From contig CANUEZ040000208.1 in the NCBI GenBank assembly GCA_948099385.1, positions 992,001 to 1,056,000 on the forward strand: 64,000 nt of DNA, written 5' to 3'. Source of the stretch: Fasciola hepatica. Taxonomy: Eukaryota > Platyhelminthes > Trematoda > Plagiorchiida > Fasciolidae. Below, one piece after another: positions 37,430-51,694 of this stretch. The position numbers were made by a program, and so were the translations under genes. The stretch's first letter is position 1. Every line of letters starts with the position of its first letter. The notes beneath the pieces are model-generated. The model was given only the letters and a program-made list of their open reading frames with translations, searched no databases and was not told the DNA's origin.

Positions 37430-40400
37430 CCCAACGAACAACGAGTTTGCATTTGCAAGCGCTCATCTCATATTCATAGTCAGTAAGTAGTATGTGAACG
37501 TGTGTGTGGACGACATTTTCGAGGAAGCGCACGACCGGTTTGGCGGTTGTTGCCGCTCATCAGCTATGCGTACTCGGTACTCGTATGCCCACTCGTCTTC
37601 TGACTTGTACACTCCGATGATCTTTTATGTTCACTAGGATCCTATTTGAATCGTCTCGATTGTGAATGGATACTGTTGATTGAAGAGGCGACAAATGAAT
37701 GAGAATTGTCATTTCTCGTAGTTATTCGTGTCTGGGTCACTGCTAACACAACGAACAACGAGTTTGCATTTGCAAGCGCTCATCTCATATTCATAGTCAG
37801 TAAGTAGTATGTGAACGTGTGTGTGGACGACATTTTCGAGGAAGCACACGACCGGTTTGGCGGTTGTTGCCGCTCATCAGCTATGCGTACTCGGTACTCC
37901 TATGCCCACTCGTCTTCTGACTTGTACACTCCGATGATCTTTTATGTTCAATAGGATCTAATTTGAATCGTCTCGATTGTGAATGGATATTGTTGATTGA
38001 AGAGGCGACAAATGAATGAGAATTGTCATTTCTCGTAGTTATTCGTGTCTGTGTCACTGCTAACCCAACGAACAACGAGTTTGCATTTGCAAGCGCTCAT
38101 CTCATATTCATAGTCAGTAAGTAGTATGTGAACGTGTGTGTGGACGACATTTTCGAGGAAGCGCACGACCGGTTTGGCGGTTGTTGCCGCTCATCAGCTA
38201 TCCGTACTCGGTACTCCTATGCCCACTCGTCTTCCGACTTGTACACTCCGATGATCTTTTATGTTCAATAGGATCTAATTTGAATCGTCTTGATTGTGAA
38301 TGGATACTGTTGATTGAAGAGGCGACAAATGAATGAGAATTGTCATTTCTCGTAGTTATTCGTGTCTGTGTCACTGCTAACCCAACGAACAACGAGTTTG
38401 CATTTGCAAGCGCTCATCTCATATTCATAGTCAGTAAGTAGTATGTGAACGTGTGTGTGGACGACATTTTCGAGGAAGCACACGACCGGTTTGGCGGTTG
38501 TTGCCGCTCATCAGCTATGCGTACTCGGTACTCCTATGCCCACTCGTCTTCTGACTTGTACACTCCGATGATCTTTTATGTTCAATAGGATCTAATTTGA
38601 ATCGTCTCGATTGTGAATGGATACTGTTGATTGAAGAGGCGACAAATGAATGAGAATTGTCATTTCTCGTAGTTATTCGTGTCTGTGTCACTGCTTACCC
38701 GACGAACAACGAGTTTGCATTTGCAAGCGCTGATCTCATATTCATAGTCAGTAAGTAGTATGTGAACGTGTGTGTGGACGACATTTTCGAGGAAGCACAC
38801 GACCGGTTTGGCGGTTGTTGCCGCTCATCAGCTATGCGTACTCGGTACTCCTATGCCCACTCGTCTTCTGACTTGTACACTCCGATGATCTTTTATGTTC
38901 AATAGGATCTAATTTGAATCGTCTCGATTGTGAACGGATACTGTTGATTGAAGAGGCGACAAATGAATGAGAATTGTCATTTCTCGTAGTTATTCGTGTC
39001 TGGGTCACTGCTAACCCAACGAACAACGAGTTTGCATTTGCAAGCGCTCATCTCATATTCATAGTCAGTAAGTAGTATGTGAACGTGTGTGTGGACGACA
39101 TTTTCGAGGAAGCGCACGACCGGTTTGGCGGTTGTTGCCGCTCATCAGCTATGCGTACTCGGAACTCCTATGCCCACTCGTCTTCTGACTTGTACACTCC
39201 GATGATCTTCTATAATCATTAGGATCTAATTTGAATCGTCTCGATTGTGAATGGATACTGTTGATTGAAGAGGCGACAAATGAATGAGAATTGTCATTTC
39301 TCGTAGTTATTCGTGTCTGGGTCACTGCTAACCCAACGAACAACGAGTTTGCATTTGCAAGCGCTCATCTCATATTCATAGTCAGTAAGTAGTATGTGAA
39401 CGTGTGTGTGGACGACATTTTCGAGGAAGCACACGACCGGTTTGGCGGTTGTTGCCGCTCATCAGCTATGCGTACTCGGTACTCCTATGCCCACTCGTCT
39501 TCTGACTTGTACACTCCGATGATCTTTTATGTTCAATAGGATCTAATTTGAATCGTCTCGATTGTGAACGGATACTGTTGATTGAAGAGGCGACAAATGA
39601 ATGAGAATTGTCATTTCTCGTAGTTATTCGTGTCTGGGTCACTGCTAACCCAACGAACAACGAGTTTGCATTTGCAAGCGCTCATCTCATATTCATAGTC
39701 AGTAAGTAGTATGTGAACGTGTGTGTGGACGACATTTTCGAGGAAGCACACGACCGGTTTGGCGGTTGTTGCCGCTCATCAGCTATGCGTACTCGGTACT
39801 CCTATGCCCACTCGTCTTCTGACTTGTACACTCCGATGATCTTCTATAATCATTAGGATCTAATTTGAATCGTCTCGATTGTGAATGGATATTGTTGATT
39901 GAAGAGGCGACAAATGAATGAGAATTGTCATTTCTCGTAGTTATTCGTGTCTGTGTCACTGCTAACCCAACGAACAACGAGTTTGCATTCGCAAGCGCTC
40001 ATCTCATATTCATAGTCAGTAAGTAGTATGTGAACGTGTGTGTGGACGACATTTTCGAGGAAGCACACGACCGGTTTGGCGGTTGTTGCCGCTCATCAGC
40101 TATGCGTACTCGGTACTCCTATGCCCACTCGTCTTCTGACTTGTACACTCCGATGATCTTTTATGTTCAATAGGATCTAATTTGAATCGTCTCGATTGTG
40201 AACGGATACTGTTGATTGAAGAGGCGACAAATGAATGAGAATTGTCATTTCTCGTAGTTATTTGTGTCTGGGTCACTGCTAACCCAACGAACAACGAGTT
40301 TGCATTTGCAAGCGCTCATCTCATATTCATAGTCAGTAAGTAGTATGTGAACGTGTGTGTGGACGACATTTTCGAGGAAGCACACGACCGGTTTGGCGGT

Positions 40401-41550
40401 TGTTGCCGCTCATCAGCTATGCGTACTCGGTACTCCTATGCCCACTCGTCTTCTGACTTGTACACTCCGATGATCTTTTATGTTCAATAGGATCTAATTT
40501 GAATCGTCTCGATTGTGAACGGATACTGTTGATTGAAGAGGCGACAAATGAATGAGAATTGTCATTTCTCGTAGTTATTCGTGTCTGGGTCACTGCTAAC
40601 CCAACGAACAACGAGTTTGCATTTGCAAGCGCTCATCTCATATTCATAGTCAGTAAGTAGTATGTGAACGTGTGTGTGGACGACATTTTCGAGGAAGCGC
40701 ACGACCGGTTTGGCGGTTGTTGCCGCTCATCAGCTATGCGTACTCGGTACTCGTATGCCCACTCGTCTTCTGACTTGTACACTCCGATGATCTTTTATGT
40801 TCAATAGGATCTAATTTGAATCGTCTCGATTGTGAATGGATACTGTTGATTGAAGAGGCGACAAATGAATGAGAATTGTCATTTCTCGTAGTTATTTGTG
40901 TCTGGGTCACTGCTAACCCAACGAACAACGAGTTTGCATTCGCAAGCGCTCATCTCATATTCATAGTCAGTAAGTAGTATGTGAACGTGTGTGTGGACGA
41001 CATTTTCGAGGAAGCACACGACCGGTTTGGCGGTTGTTGCCGCTCATCAGCTATGCGTACTCGGTACTCCTATGCCCACTCGTCTTCTGACTTGTACACT
41101 CCGATGATCTTTTATGTTCAATAGGATCTAATTTGAATCGTCTCGATTGTGAATGGATATTGTTGATTGAAGAGGCGACAAATGAATGAGAATTGTCATT
41201 TCTCGTAGTTATTCGTGTCTGTGTCACTGCTAACCCGACGAACAACGAGTTTGCATTTGCAAGCGCTCATCTCATATTCATAGTCAGTAAGTAGTATGTG
41301 AACGTGTGTGTGGACGACATTTTCGAGGAAGCACACGACCGGTTTGGCGGTTGTTGCCGCTCATCAGCTATGCGTACTCGGTACTCCTATGCCCACTCGT
41401 CTTCTGACTTGTACACTCCGATGATCTTTTATGTTCAATAGGATCTAATTTGAATCATCTCGATTGTGAATGGATATTGTTGATTGAAGAGGCGACAAAT
41501 GAATGAGAATTGTCATTTCTCGTAGTTATTCGTGTCTGTGTCACTGCTAA
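37430..41550 (+). repeat. Array segment, units 119-131
   Basis: Thirteen 317 bp units with no clear internal higher-order repeat. Unit 119 has CTCGTATG, TTATGTTCACT and a double change GATCCTATTT near 37640 that stops the minus-strand frame. Unit 121 has TATCCGTAC and GTCTTGATT near 38288. A CTTACCCGACG change near 38694 stops the frame of unit 122. G224A near 41457 stops the frame of unit 131. Units 123-126 alternate C238 and CTATAATCATT types, a possible 2-unit rhythm. Confidence 0.85.
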
Positions 41551-44403
41551 CACAACGAACAACGAGTTTGCATTTGCAAGCGCTCATCTCATATTCATAG
41601 TCAGTAAGTAGTATGTGAACGTGTGTGTGGACGACATTTTCGAGGAAGCGCACGACCGGTTTGGCGGTTGTTGCCGCTCATCAGCTATGCGTACTCGGTA
41701 CTCCTATGCCCACTCGTCTTCTGACTTGTACACTCCGATGATCTTTTATGTTCAATAGGATCTAATTTGAATCGTCTCGATTGTGAATGGATATTGTTGA
41801 TTGAAGAGGCGACAAATGAATGAGAATTGTCATTTCTCGTAGTTATTCGTGTCTGTGTCACTGCTAACCCAACGAACAACGAGTTTGCATTTGCAAGCGC
41901 TCATCTCATATTCATAGTCAGTAAGTAGTATGTGAACGTGTGTGTGGACGACATTTTCGAGGAAGCACACGACCGGTTTGGCGGTTGTTGCCGCTCATCA
42001 ACTATGCGTACTCGGTACTCCTATGCCCACTCGTCTACTGACTTGTACACTCCGATGATCTTTTATGTTCAATAGGATCTAATTTGAATCGTCTCGATTG
42101 TGAACGGATACTGTTGATTGAAGAGGCGACAAATGAATGAGAATTGTCATTTCTCGTAGGTATTCGTGTCTGTGTCACTGCTAACCCAACGAACAACGAG
42201 TTTGCATTTGCAAGCGCTCATCTCATATTCATAGTCAGTAAGTAGTATGTGAACGTGTGTGTAGACGACATTTTCGAGGAAGCACACGACCGGTTTGGCG
42301 GTTGTTGCCGCTCATCAGCTATGCGTACTCGGTACTCCTATGCCCACTCGTCTTCCGACTTGTACACTCCGATGATCTTTTATGTTCAATAGGATCTAAT
42401 TTGAATCGTCTTGATTGTGAATGGATACTGTTGATTGAAGAGGCGACAAATGAATGAGAATTGTCATTTCTCGTAGTTATTCGTGTCTGTGTCACTGCTA
42501 ACCCAACGAACAACGAGTTTGCATTTGCATGCGCTCATCTCATATTCATAGTCAGTAAGTAGTATGTGAACGTGTGTGTGGACGACATTTTCGAGGAAGC
42601 ACACGACCGGTTTGGCGGTTGTTGCCGCTCATCAGCTATGCGTACTCGGTACTCCTATGCCCACTCGTCTTCTGACTTGTACACTCCGATGATCTTTTAT
42701 GTTCAATAGGATCTAATTTGAATCGTCTCGATTGTGAATGGATATTGTTGATTGAAGAGGCGACAAATGAATGAGATTTGTCATTTCTCGTAGTTATTCG
42801 TGTCTGTGTCACTGCTAACCCAACGAACAACGAGTTTGCATTTGCAAGCGCTCATCTCATATTCATAGTCAGTAAGTAGTATGTGAACGTGTGTGTGGAC
42901 GACATTTTCGAGGAAGCACACGACCGGTTTGGCGGTTGTTGCCGCTCATCAGCTATGCGTACTCGGTACTCCTATGCCCACTCGTCTTCTGACTTGTACA
43001 CTCCGATGATCTTCTATAATCATTAGGATCTAATTTGAATCGTCTCGATTGTGAATGGATACTGTTGATTGAAGAGGCGACAAATGAATGAGAATTGTCA
43101 TTTCTCGTAGTTATTCGTGTCTGGGTCACTGCTAACCCAACGAACAACGAGTTTGCATTTGCAAGCGCTCATCTCATATTCATAGTCAGTAAGTAGTATG
43201 TGAACGTGTGTGTGGACGACATTTTCGAGGAAGCACACGACCGGTTTGGCGGTTGTTGCCGCTCATCAGCTATGCGTACTCGGTACTCCTATGCCCACTC
43301 GTCTTCTGACTTGTACACTCCGATGATCTTTTATGTTCAATAGGATCTAATTTGAATCGTCTCGATTGTGAACGGATACTGTTGATTGAAGAGGCGACAA
43401 ATGAATGAGAATTGTCATTTCTCGTAGTTATTCGTGTCTGTGTCACTGCTAACCCAACGAACAACGAGTTTGCATTTGCAAGCGCTCATCTCATATTCAT
43501 AGTCAGTAAGTAGTATGTGAACGTGTGTGTGGACGACATTTTCGAGGAAGCGCACGACCGGTTTGGCGGTTGTTGCCGCTCATCAGCTATGCGTACTCGG
43601 TACTCCTATGCCCACTCGTCTTCTGACTTGTACACTCCGATGATCTTTTATGTTCAATAGGATCTAATTTGAATCGTCTCGATTGTGAACGGATACTGTT
43701 GATTGAAGAGGCGACAAATGAATGAGAATTGTCATTTCTCGTAGTTATTCGTGTCTGGGTCACTGCTAACCCAACGAACAACGAGTTTGCATTTGCAAGC
43801 GCTCATCTCATATTCATAGTCAGTAAGTAGTATGTGAACGTGTGTGTGGACGACATTTTCGAGGAAGCGCACGACCGGTTTGGCGGTTGTTGCCGCTCAT
43901 CAGCTATGCGTACTCGGTACTCCTATGCCCACTCGTCTTCTGACTTGTACACTCCGATGATCTTTTATGTTCAATAGGATCTAATTTGAATCGTCTCGAT
44001 TGTGAATGGATACTGTTGATTGAAGTGGCGACAAATGAATGAGAATTGTCATTTCTCGTAGTTATTCGTGTCTGGGTCACTGCTAACCCAACGAACAACG
44101 AGTTTGCATTTGCAAGCGCTCATCTCATATTCATAGTCAGTAAGTAGTATGTGAACGTGTGTGTGGACGACATTTTCGAGGAAGCACACGACCGGTTTGG
44201 CGGTTGTTGCCGCTCATCAGCTATGCGTACTCGGTACTCCTATGCCCACTCGTCTTCTGACTTGTACACTCCGATGTTCTTTTATGTTCAATAGGATCTA
44301 ATTTGAATCGTCTCGATTGTGAATGGATACTGTTGATTGAAGAGGCGACAAATGAATGAGAATTGTCATTTCTCGTAGTTATTCGTGTCTGGGTCACTGC
44401 TAA
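41551..44403 (+). repeat. 9-unit higher-order repeat VII, copy 1 (units 132-140)
   Basis: The order is a C244T unit; a T170A unit with CATCAACT and GTAGGTATT; a unit ending in CATGCGCTC; a C244T unit; unit 136; a C238 unit; unit 138; a GAAGTGGCG unit; a consensus-like unit. Seven of nine positions match the block 2853 bp downstream. Units 136 (CTATAATCATT) and 138 (C238) differ from their partners. Unit 134 has GTGTAGACG near 42260. Confidence 0.78.
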
Positions 44404-47256
44404 CCCAACGAACAACGAGTTTGCATTTGCAAGCGCTCATCTCATATTCATAGTCAGTAAGTAGTATGTGAACGTGTGTGTGGACGACATTTTCGAGGAA
44501 GCGCACGACCGGTTTGGCGGTTGTTGCCGCTCATCAGCTATGCGTACTCGGTACTCCTATGCCCACTCGTCTTCTGACTTGTACACTCCGATGATCTTTT
44601 ATGTTCAATAGGATCTAATTTGAATCGTCTCGATTGTGAATGGATATTGTTGATTGAAGAGGCGACAAATGAATGAGAATTGTCATTTCTCGTAGTTATT
44701 CGTGTCTGTGTCACTGCTAACCCAACGAACAACGAGTTTGCATTTGCAAGCGCTCATCTCATATTCATAGTCAGTAAGTAGTATGTGAACGTGTGTGTGG
44801 ACGACATTTTCGAGGAAGCACACGACCGGTTTGGCGGTTGTTGCCGCTCATCAACTTTGCGTACTCGGTACTCCTATGCCCACTCGTCTACTGACTTGTA
44901 CACTCCGATGATCTTTTATGTTCAATAGGATCTAATTTGAATCGTCTCGATTGTGAACGGATACTGTTGATTGAAGAGGCGACAAATGAATGAGAATTGT
45001 CATTTCTCGTAGGTATTCGTGTCTGTGTCACTGCTAACCCAACGAACAACGAGTTTGCATTTGCAAGCGCTCATCTCATATTCATAGTCAGTAAGTAGTA
45101 TGTGAACGTGTGTGTGGACGACATTTTCGAGGAAGCACACGACCGGTTTGGCGGTTGTTGCCGCTCATCAGCTATGCGTACTCGGTACTCCTATGCCCAC
45201 TCGTCTTCTGACTTGTACACTCCGATGATCTTTTATGTTCAATAGGATCTAATTTGAATCGTCTCGATTGTGAACGGATACTGTTGATTGAAGAGGCGAC
45301 AAATGAATGAGAATTGTCATTTCTCGTAGTTATTTGTGTCTGTGTCACTGCTAACCCGACGAACAACGAGTTTGCATTTGCATGCGCTCATCTCATATTC
45401 ATAGTCAGTAAGTAGTATGTGAACGTGTGTGTGGACGACATTTTCGAGGAAGCACACGACCGGTTTGGCGGTTGTTGCCGCTCATCAGCTATGCGTACTC
45501 GGTACTCCTATGCCCACTCGTCTTCTGACTTGTACACTCCGATGATCTTTTATGTTCAATAGGATCTAATTTGAATCGTCTCGATTGTGAATGGATATTG
45601 TTGATTGAAGAGGCGACAAATGAATGAGAATTGTCATTTCTCGTAGTTATTCGTGTCTGGGTCACTGCTAACCCAACGAACAACGAGTTTGCATTTGCAA
45701 GCGCTCATCTCATATTCATAGTCAGTAAGTAGTATGTGAACGTGTGTGTGGACGACATTTTCGAGGAAGCACACGACCGGTTTGGCGGTTGTTGCCGCTC
45801 ATCAGCTATGCGTACTCGGTACTCCTATGCCCACTCGTCTTCTGACTTGTACACTCCGATGATCTTTTATGTTCAATAGGATCTAATTTGAATCGTCTCG
45901 ATTGTGAATGGATACTGTTGATTGAAGAGGCGACAAATGAATGAGAATTGTCATTTCTCGTAGTTATTCGTGTCTGGGTCACTGCTAACCCAACGAACAA
46001 CGAGTTTGCATTTGCAAGCGCTCATCTCATATTCATAGTCAGTAAGTAGTATGTGAACGTGTGTGTGGACGACATTTTCGAGGAAGCACACGACCGGTTT
46101 GGCGGTTGTTGCCGCTCATCAGCTATGCGTACTCGGTACTCCTATGCCCACTCGTCTTCTGACTTGTACACTCCGATGATCTTTTATGTTCAATAGGATC
46201 TAATTTGAATCGTCTCGATTGTGAACGGATACTGTTGATTGAAGAGGCGACAAATGAATGAGAATTGTCATTTCTCGTAGTTATTCGTGTCTGTGTCACT
46301 GCTAACCCAACGAACAACGAGTTTGCATTTGCAAGCGCTCATCTCATATTCATAGTCAGTAAGTAGTATGTGAACGTGTGTGTGGACGACATTTTCGAGG
46401 AAGCGCACGACCGGTTTGGCGGTTGTTGCCGCTCATCAGCTATGCGTACTCGGTACTCCTATGCCCACTCGTCTTCTGACTTGTACACTCCGATGATCTT
46501 TTATGTTCAATAGGATCTAATTTGAATCGTCTCGAGTGTGGATGGATACTGTTGATTGAAGAGGCGACAAATGAATGAGAATTGTCATTTCTCGTAGTTA
46601 TTCGTGTCTGGGTCACTGCTAACCCAACGAACAACGAGTTTGCATTTGCAAGCGCTCATCTCATATTCATAGTCAGTAAGTAGTATGTGAACGTGTGTGT
46701 GGACGACATTTTCGAGGAAGCGCACGACCGGTTTGGCGGTTGTTGCCGCTCATCAGCTATGCGTACTCGGTACTCCTATGCCCACTCGTCTTCTGACTTG
46801 TACACTCCGATGATCTTTTATGTTCAATAGGATCTAATTTGAATCGTCTCGATTGTGAATGGATACTGTTGATTGAAGTGGCGACAAATGAATGAGAATT
46901 GTCATTTCTCGTAGTTATTCGTGTCTGGGTCACTGCTAACCCAACGAACAACGAGTTTGCATTTGCAAGCGCTCATCTCATATTCATAGTCAGTAAGTAG
47001 TATGTGAACGTGTGTGTGGACGACATTTTCGAGGAAGCACACGACCGGTTTGGCGGTTGTTGCCGCTCATCAGCTATGCGTACTCGGTACTCCTATGCCC
47101 ACTCGTCTTCTGACTTGTACACTCCGATGATCTTTTATGTTCAATAGGATCTAATTTGAATCGTCTCGATTGTGAATGGATACTGTTGATTGAAGAGGCG
47201 ACAAATGAATGAGAATTGTCATTTCTCGTAGTTATTCGTGTCTGGGTCACTGCTAA
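44404..47256 (+). repeat. 9-unit higher-order repeat VII, copy 2 (units 141-149)
   Basis: It repeats CATCAACT, GTAGGTATT, CATGCGCTC (45380) and GAAGTGGCG (46876) in the same unit positions. Unit 147 carries the linked changes GAGTGTGGATGG (T231G with A236G), which create CTCGAG near 46532 and are not in copy 1. Confidence 0.78.
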
Positions 47257-47890
47257 CCCAACGAACAACGAGTTTGCATTTGCAAGCGCTCATCTCATAT
47301 TCATAGTCAGTAAGTAGTATGTGAACGTGTGTGTGGACGACATTTTCGAGGAAGCGCACGACCGGTTTGGCGGTTGTTGCCGCTCATCAGCTATGCGTAC
47401 TCGGTACTCCTATGCCCACTCGTCTACTGACTTGTACACTCCGATGATCTTTTATGTTCAATAGGATCTAATTTGAATCGTCTCGATTGTGAACGGATAC
47501 TGTTGATTGAAGAGGCGACAAATGAATGAGAATTGTCATTTCTCGTAGTTATTCGTGTCTGGGTCACTGCTAACCCAACGATCAACGAGTTTGCATTTGC
47601 AAGCGCTCATCTCATATTCATAGTCAGTAAGTAGTATGTGAACGTGTGTGTGGACGACATTTTCGAGGAAGCACACGACCGGTTTGGCGGTTGTTGCCGC
47701 TCATCAGCTATGCGTACTCGGTACTCCTATGCCCACTCGTCTACTGACTTGTACACTCCGATGATCTTCTATAATCACTAGGATCTAATTTGAATCGTCT
47801 CGATTGTGAATGGATACTGTTGATTGAAGAGGCGACAAATGAATGAGAATTGTCATTTCTCGTAGTTATTCGTGTCTGTGTCACTGCTAA
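46306..47890 (+). repeat. 8-unit-period repeat VIII, copy 1 (units 147-151, overlaps repeat VII)
   Basis: A GAGTGTGGATGG unit is followed three units later by a C238 unit ending at a CGATCAACG junction and then a CTATAATCACT unit with T170A. The same arrangement starts at 48842, 2536 bp on. Unit 148 and unit 152 types do not match their partners, so only part of the block is conserved. Confidence 0.6.
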
Positions 47891-48841
47891 CCCAACGAAC
47901 AACGAGTTTGCATTTGCAAGCGCTCATCTCATATTCATAGTCGGTAAGTAGTATGTGAACGTGTGTGTGGACGACATTTTCGAGGAAGCGCACGACCGGT
48001 TTGGCGGTTGTTGCCGCTCATCAGCTATGCGTACTCGGTACTCCTATGCCCACTCGTCTACTGACTTGTACACTCCGATGATCTTCTATAATGCCTAGGA
48101 TCTAATTTGAATCGTCTCGATTGTGAATGGATACTGTTGATTGAAGAGGCGACAAATGAATGAGAATTGTCATTTCTCGTAGTTATTCGTGTCTGTGTCA
48201 CTGCTAACCCAACGAACAACGAGTTTGCATTTGCAAGCGCTCATCTCATATTCATAGTCAGTAAGTAGTATGTGAACGTGTGTGTGGACGACATTTTCGA
48301 GGAAGCACACGACCGGTTTGGCGGTTGTTGCCGCTCATCAGCTATGCGTACTCGGTACTCCTATGCCCACTCGTCTTCTGACTTGTACACTCCGATGATC
48401 TTTTATGTTCAATAGGATCTAATTTGAATCGTCTCGATTGTGAACGGATACTGTTGATTGAAGAGGCGACAAATGAATGAGAATTGTCATTTCTCGTAGT
48501 TATTCGTGTCTCGGTCACTGCTAACCCAACGATAAACGAGTTTGCATTTGCAAGCCCTCATCTCATATTCATAGTCAGTAAGTAGTATGTGAACGTGTGT
48601 GTGGACGACATTTTCGAGGAAGCACACGACCGGTTTGGCGGTTGTTGCCGCTCATCAGCTATGCGTACTCGGTACTCCTATGCCCACTCGTCTACTGACT
48701 TGTACACTCCGATGATCTTCTATAATCACTAGGATCTAATTTGAATCGTCTCGATTGTGAATGGATACTGTTGATTGAAGAGGCGACAAATGAATGAGAA
48801 TTGTCATTTCTCGTAGTTATTCGTGTCTGTGTCACTGCTAA
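47257..48841 (+). repeat. Run of five units all lacking the minus-strand frame (units 150-154)
   Basis: Units 150, 151, 152 and 154 carry T170A, which creates TAG on the minus strand. Unit 153 loses the TTG start through CGATAAACG (48531). Unit 152 has the rare CTATAATGCCT form and TCGGTAAG. Units 150-151 and 153-154 are the same pair of types (C238 unit, then CTATAATCACT unit) three units apart. This is the longest stretch without an intact frame. Confidence 0.85.
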
Positions 48842-50426
48842 CCCAACGAACAACGAGTTTGCATTTGCAAGCGCTCATCTCATATTCATAGTCAGTAAGT
48901 AGTATGTGAACGTGTGTGTGGACGACATTTTCGAGGAAGCACACGACCGGTTTGGCGGTTGTTGCCGCTCATCAGCTATGCGTACTCGGTACTCCTATGC
49001 CCACTCGTCTTCTGACTTGTACACTCCGATGATCTTTTATGTTCAATAGGATCTAATTTGAATCGTCTCGAGTGTGGATGGATACTGTTGATTGAAGAGG
49101 CGACAAATGAATGAGAATTGTCATTTCTCGTAGTTATTCGTGTCTGGGTCACTGCTAACCCAACGAACAACGAGTTTGCATTTGCAAGCGCTCATCTCAT
49201 ATTCATAGTCAGTAGGTAGTATGTGAACGTGTGTGTGGACGACATTTTCGAGGAAGCGCACGACCGGTTTGGCGGTTGTTGCCGCTCATCAGCTATGCGT
49301 ACTCGGTACTCCTATGCCCACTCGTCTTCTGACTTGTACACTCCGATGATCTTTTATGTTCAATAGGATCTAATTTGAATCGTCTCGATTGTGAACGGAT
49401 ACTGTTGATTGAAGAGGCGACAAATGAATGAGAATTGTCATTTCTCGTAGTTATTCGTGTCTGGGTCACTGCTAACCCAACGAACAACGAGTTTGCATTT
49501 GCAAGCGCTCATCTCATATTCATAGTCAGTAAGTAGTATGTGAACGTGTGTGTGGACGACATTTTCGAGGAAGCGCACGACCGGTTTGGCGGTTGTTGCC
49601 GCTCATCAGCTATGCGTACTCGGTACTCCTATGCCCACTCGTCTTCTGACTTGTACACTCCGAAGATCTTCTATAATCATTAGGATCTAATTTGAATCGT
49701 CTCGATTGTGAATGGATACTGTTGAATGAAGAGGCGACAAATGAATGAGAATTGTCATTTCTCGTAGTTATTCGTGTCTGTGTCACTGCTAACCCAACGA
49801 ACAACGAGTTTGCATTTGCAAGCGCTCATCTCATATTCATAGTCAGTAAGTAGTATGTGAACGTGTGTGTGGACGACATTTTCGAGGAAGCACACGACCG
49901 GTTTGGCGGTTGTTGCCGCTCATCAGCTATGCGTACTCGGTACTCCTATGCCCACTCGTCTTCTGACTTGTACACTCCGATGATCTTTTATGTTCAATAG
50001 GATCTAATTTGAATCGTCTCGATTGTGAACGGATACTGTTGATTGAAGAGGCGACAAATGAATGAGAATTGTCATTTCTCGTAGTTATTCGTGTCTGGGT
50101 CACTGCTAACCCAACGATCAACGAGTTTGCATTTGCAAGCGCTCATCTCATATTCATAGTCAGTAAGTAGTATGTGAACGTGTGTGTGGACGACATTTTC
50201 GAGTAAGCACACGACCGGTTTGGCGGTTGTTGCCGCTCATCAGCTATGCGTACTCGGTATTCCTATGCCCACTCGTCTACTGACTTGTACACTCCGATGA
50301 TCTTCTATAATCACTAGGATCTAATTTGAATCGTCTCGATTGTGAATGGATACTGTTGATTGAAGAGGCGACAAATGAATGAGAATTGTCATTTCTCGTA
50401 GTTATTCGTGTCTGTGTCACTGCTAA
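48842..50426 (+). repeat. 8-unit-period repeat VIII, copy 2 (units 155-159)
   Basis: Unit 155 has GAGTGTGGATGG. Unit 158 is a C238 unit ending at CGATCAACG (50114). Unit 159 has CTATAATCACT with T170A, plus CGAGTAAGC (50201), a change seen elsewhere only at 63197 and 63514. Unit 157 is the last CTATAATCATT unit in the window and also has CGAAGATC (49662) and GTTGAATG. Confidence 0.6.
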
Positions 50427-51694
50427 CCCAACGAACAACGAGTTTGCATTTGCAAGCGCTCATCTCATATTCATAGTCAGTAAGTAGTATGTGAACGTGT
50501 GTGTGGACGACATTTTCGAGGAAGCACACGACCGGTTTGGCGGTTGTTGCCGCTCATCACCTATGCGTACTCGGTACTCCTATGCCCACTCGTCTACTGA
50601 CTTGTACACTCCGATGATCTTTTATGTTCAATAGGATCTAGTTTGAATCATCTCGATTGTGAACGGATACTGTTGATTGAAGAGGCGACAAATGAATGAG
50701 AATTGTCATTTCTCGTAGTTATTCGTGTCTGGGTCACTGCTAACCCAACGAACAACGAGTTTGCATTTGCAAGCGCTCATCTCATATTCATAGTCAGTAA
50801 GTAGTATGTGAACGTGTGTGTGGACGACATTTTCGAGGAAGCGCACGACCGGTTTGGCGGTTGTTGCCGCTCATCAGCTATGCGTACTCGGTACTCCTAT
50901 GCCCACTCGTCTTCTGACTTGTACACTCCGATGATCTTTTATGTTCAATAGGATCTAATTTGAATCGTCTCGATTGTGAATGGATACTGTTGATTGAAGA
51001 GGCGACAAATGAATGAGAATTGTCATTTCTCGTAGTTATTCGTGTCTGTGTCACTGCTAACACAACGAACAACGAGTTTGCATTTGCAAGCGCTCATCTC
51101 ATATTCATAGTCAGTAAGTAGTATGTGAACGTGTGTGTGGACGACATTTTCGAGGAAGCACACGACCGGTTTGGCGGTTGTTGCCGCTCATCAGCTATGC
51201 GTACTCGGTACTCCTATGCCCACTCGTCTTCTGACTTGTACACTCCGATGATCTTTTATGTTCAATAGGATCTAATTTGAATCGTCTCGAGTGTGGATGG
51301 ATACTGTTGATTGAAGTGTCGACAAATGAATGAGAATTGTCATTTCTCGTAGTTATTCGTGCCTGGGTCAATGCTAACCCAACGAACAACGAGTTTGCAT
51401 TTGCAAGCGCTCATCTCATATTCATAGTCAGTAAGTAGTATGTGAACGTGTGTGTGGACGACATTTTCGAGGAAGCGCACGACCGGTTTGGCGGTTGTTG
51501 CCGCTCATCAGCTATGCGTACTCGGTACTCCTATGCCCACTCGTCTTCTGACTTGTACACTCCGATGATCTTTTATGTTCAATAGGATCTAATTTGAATC
51601 GTCTCGATTTTGAATGGATACTGTTGATTGAAGAGGCGACAAATGAATGAGAATTGTCATTTCTCGTAGTTATTCGTGTCTGGGTCACTGCTAA
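50427..51694 (+). repeat. Array segment, units 160-163
   Basis: Unit 160 has CATCACCTATG, T170A, CTAGTTTG and G224A. Unit 162 has GAGTGTGGATGG, AAGTGTCG, GTGCCTGGG and CAATGCT. Unit 163 has GATTTTGAATGG near 51607. There is no higher-order match at this level and no other content. Confidence 0.85.
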
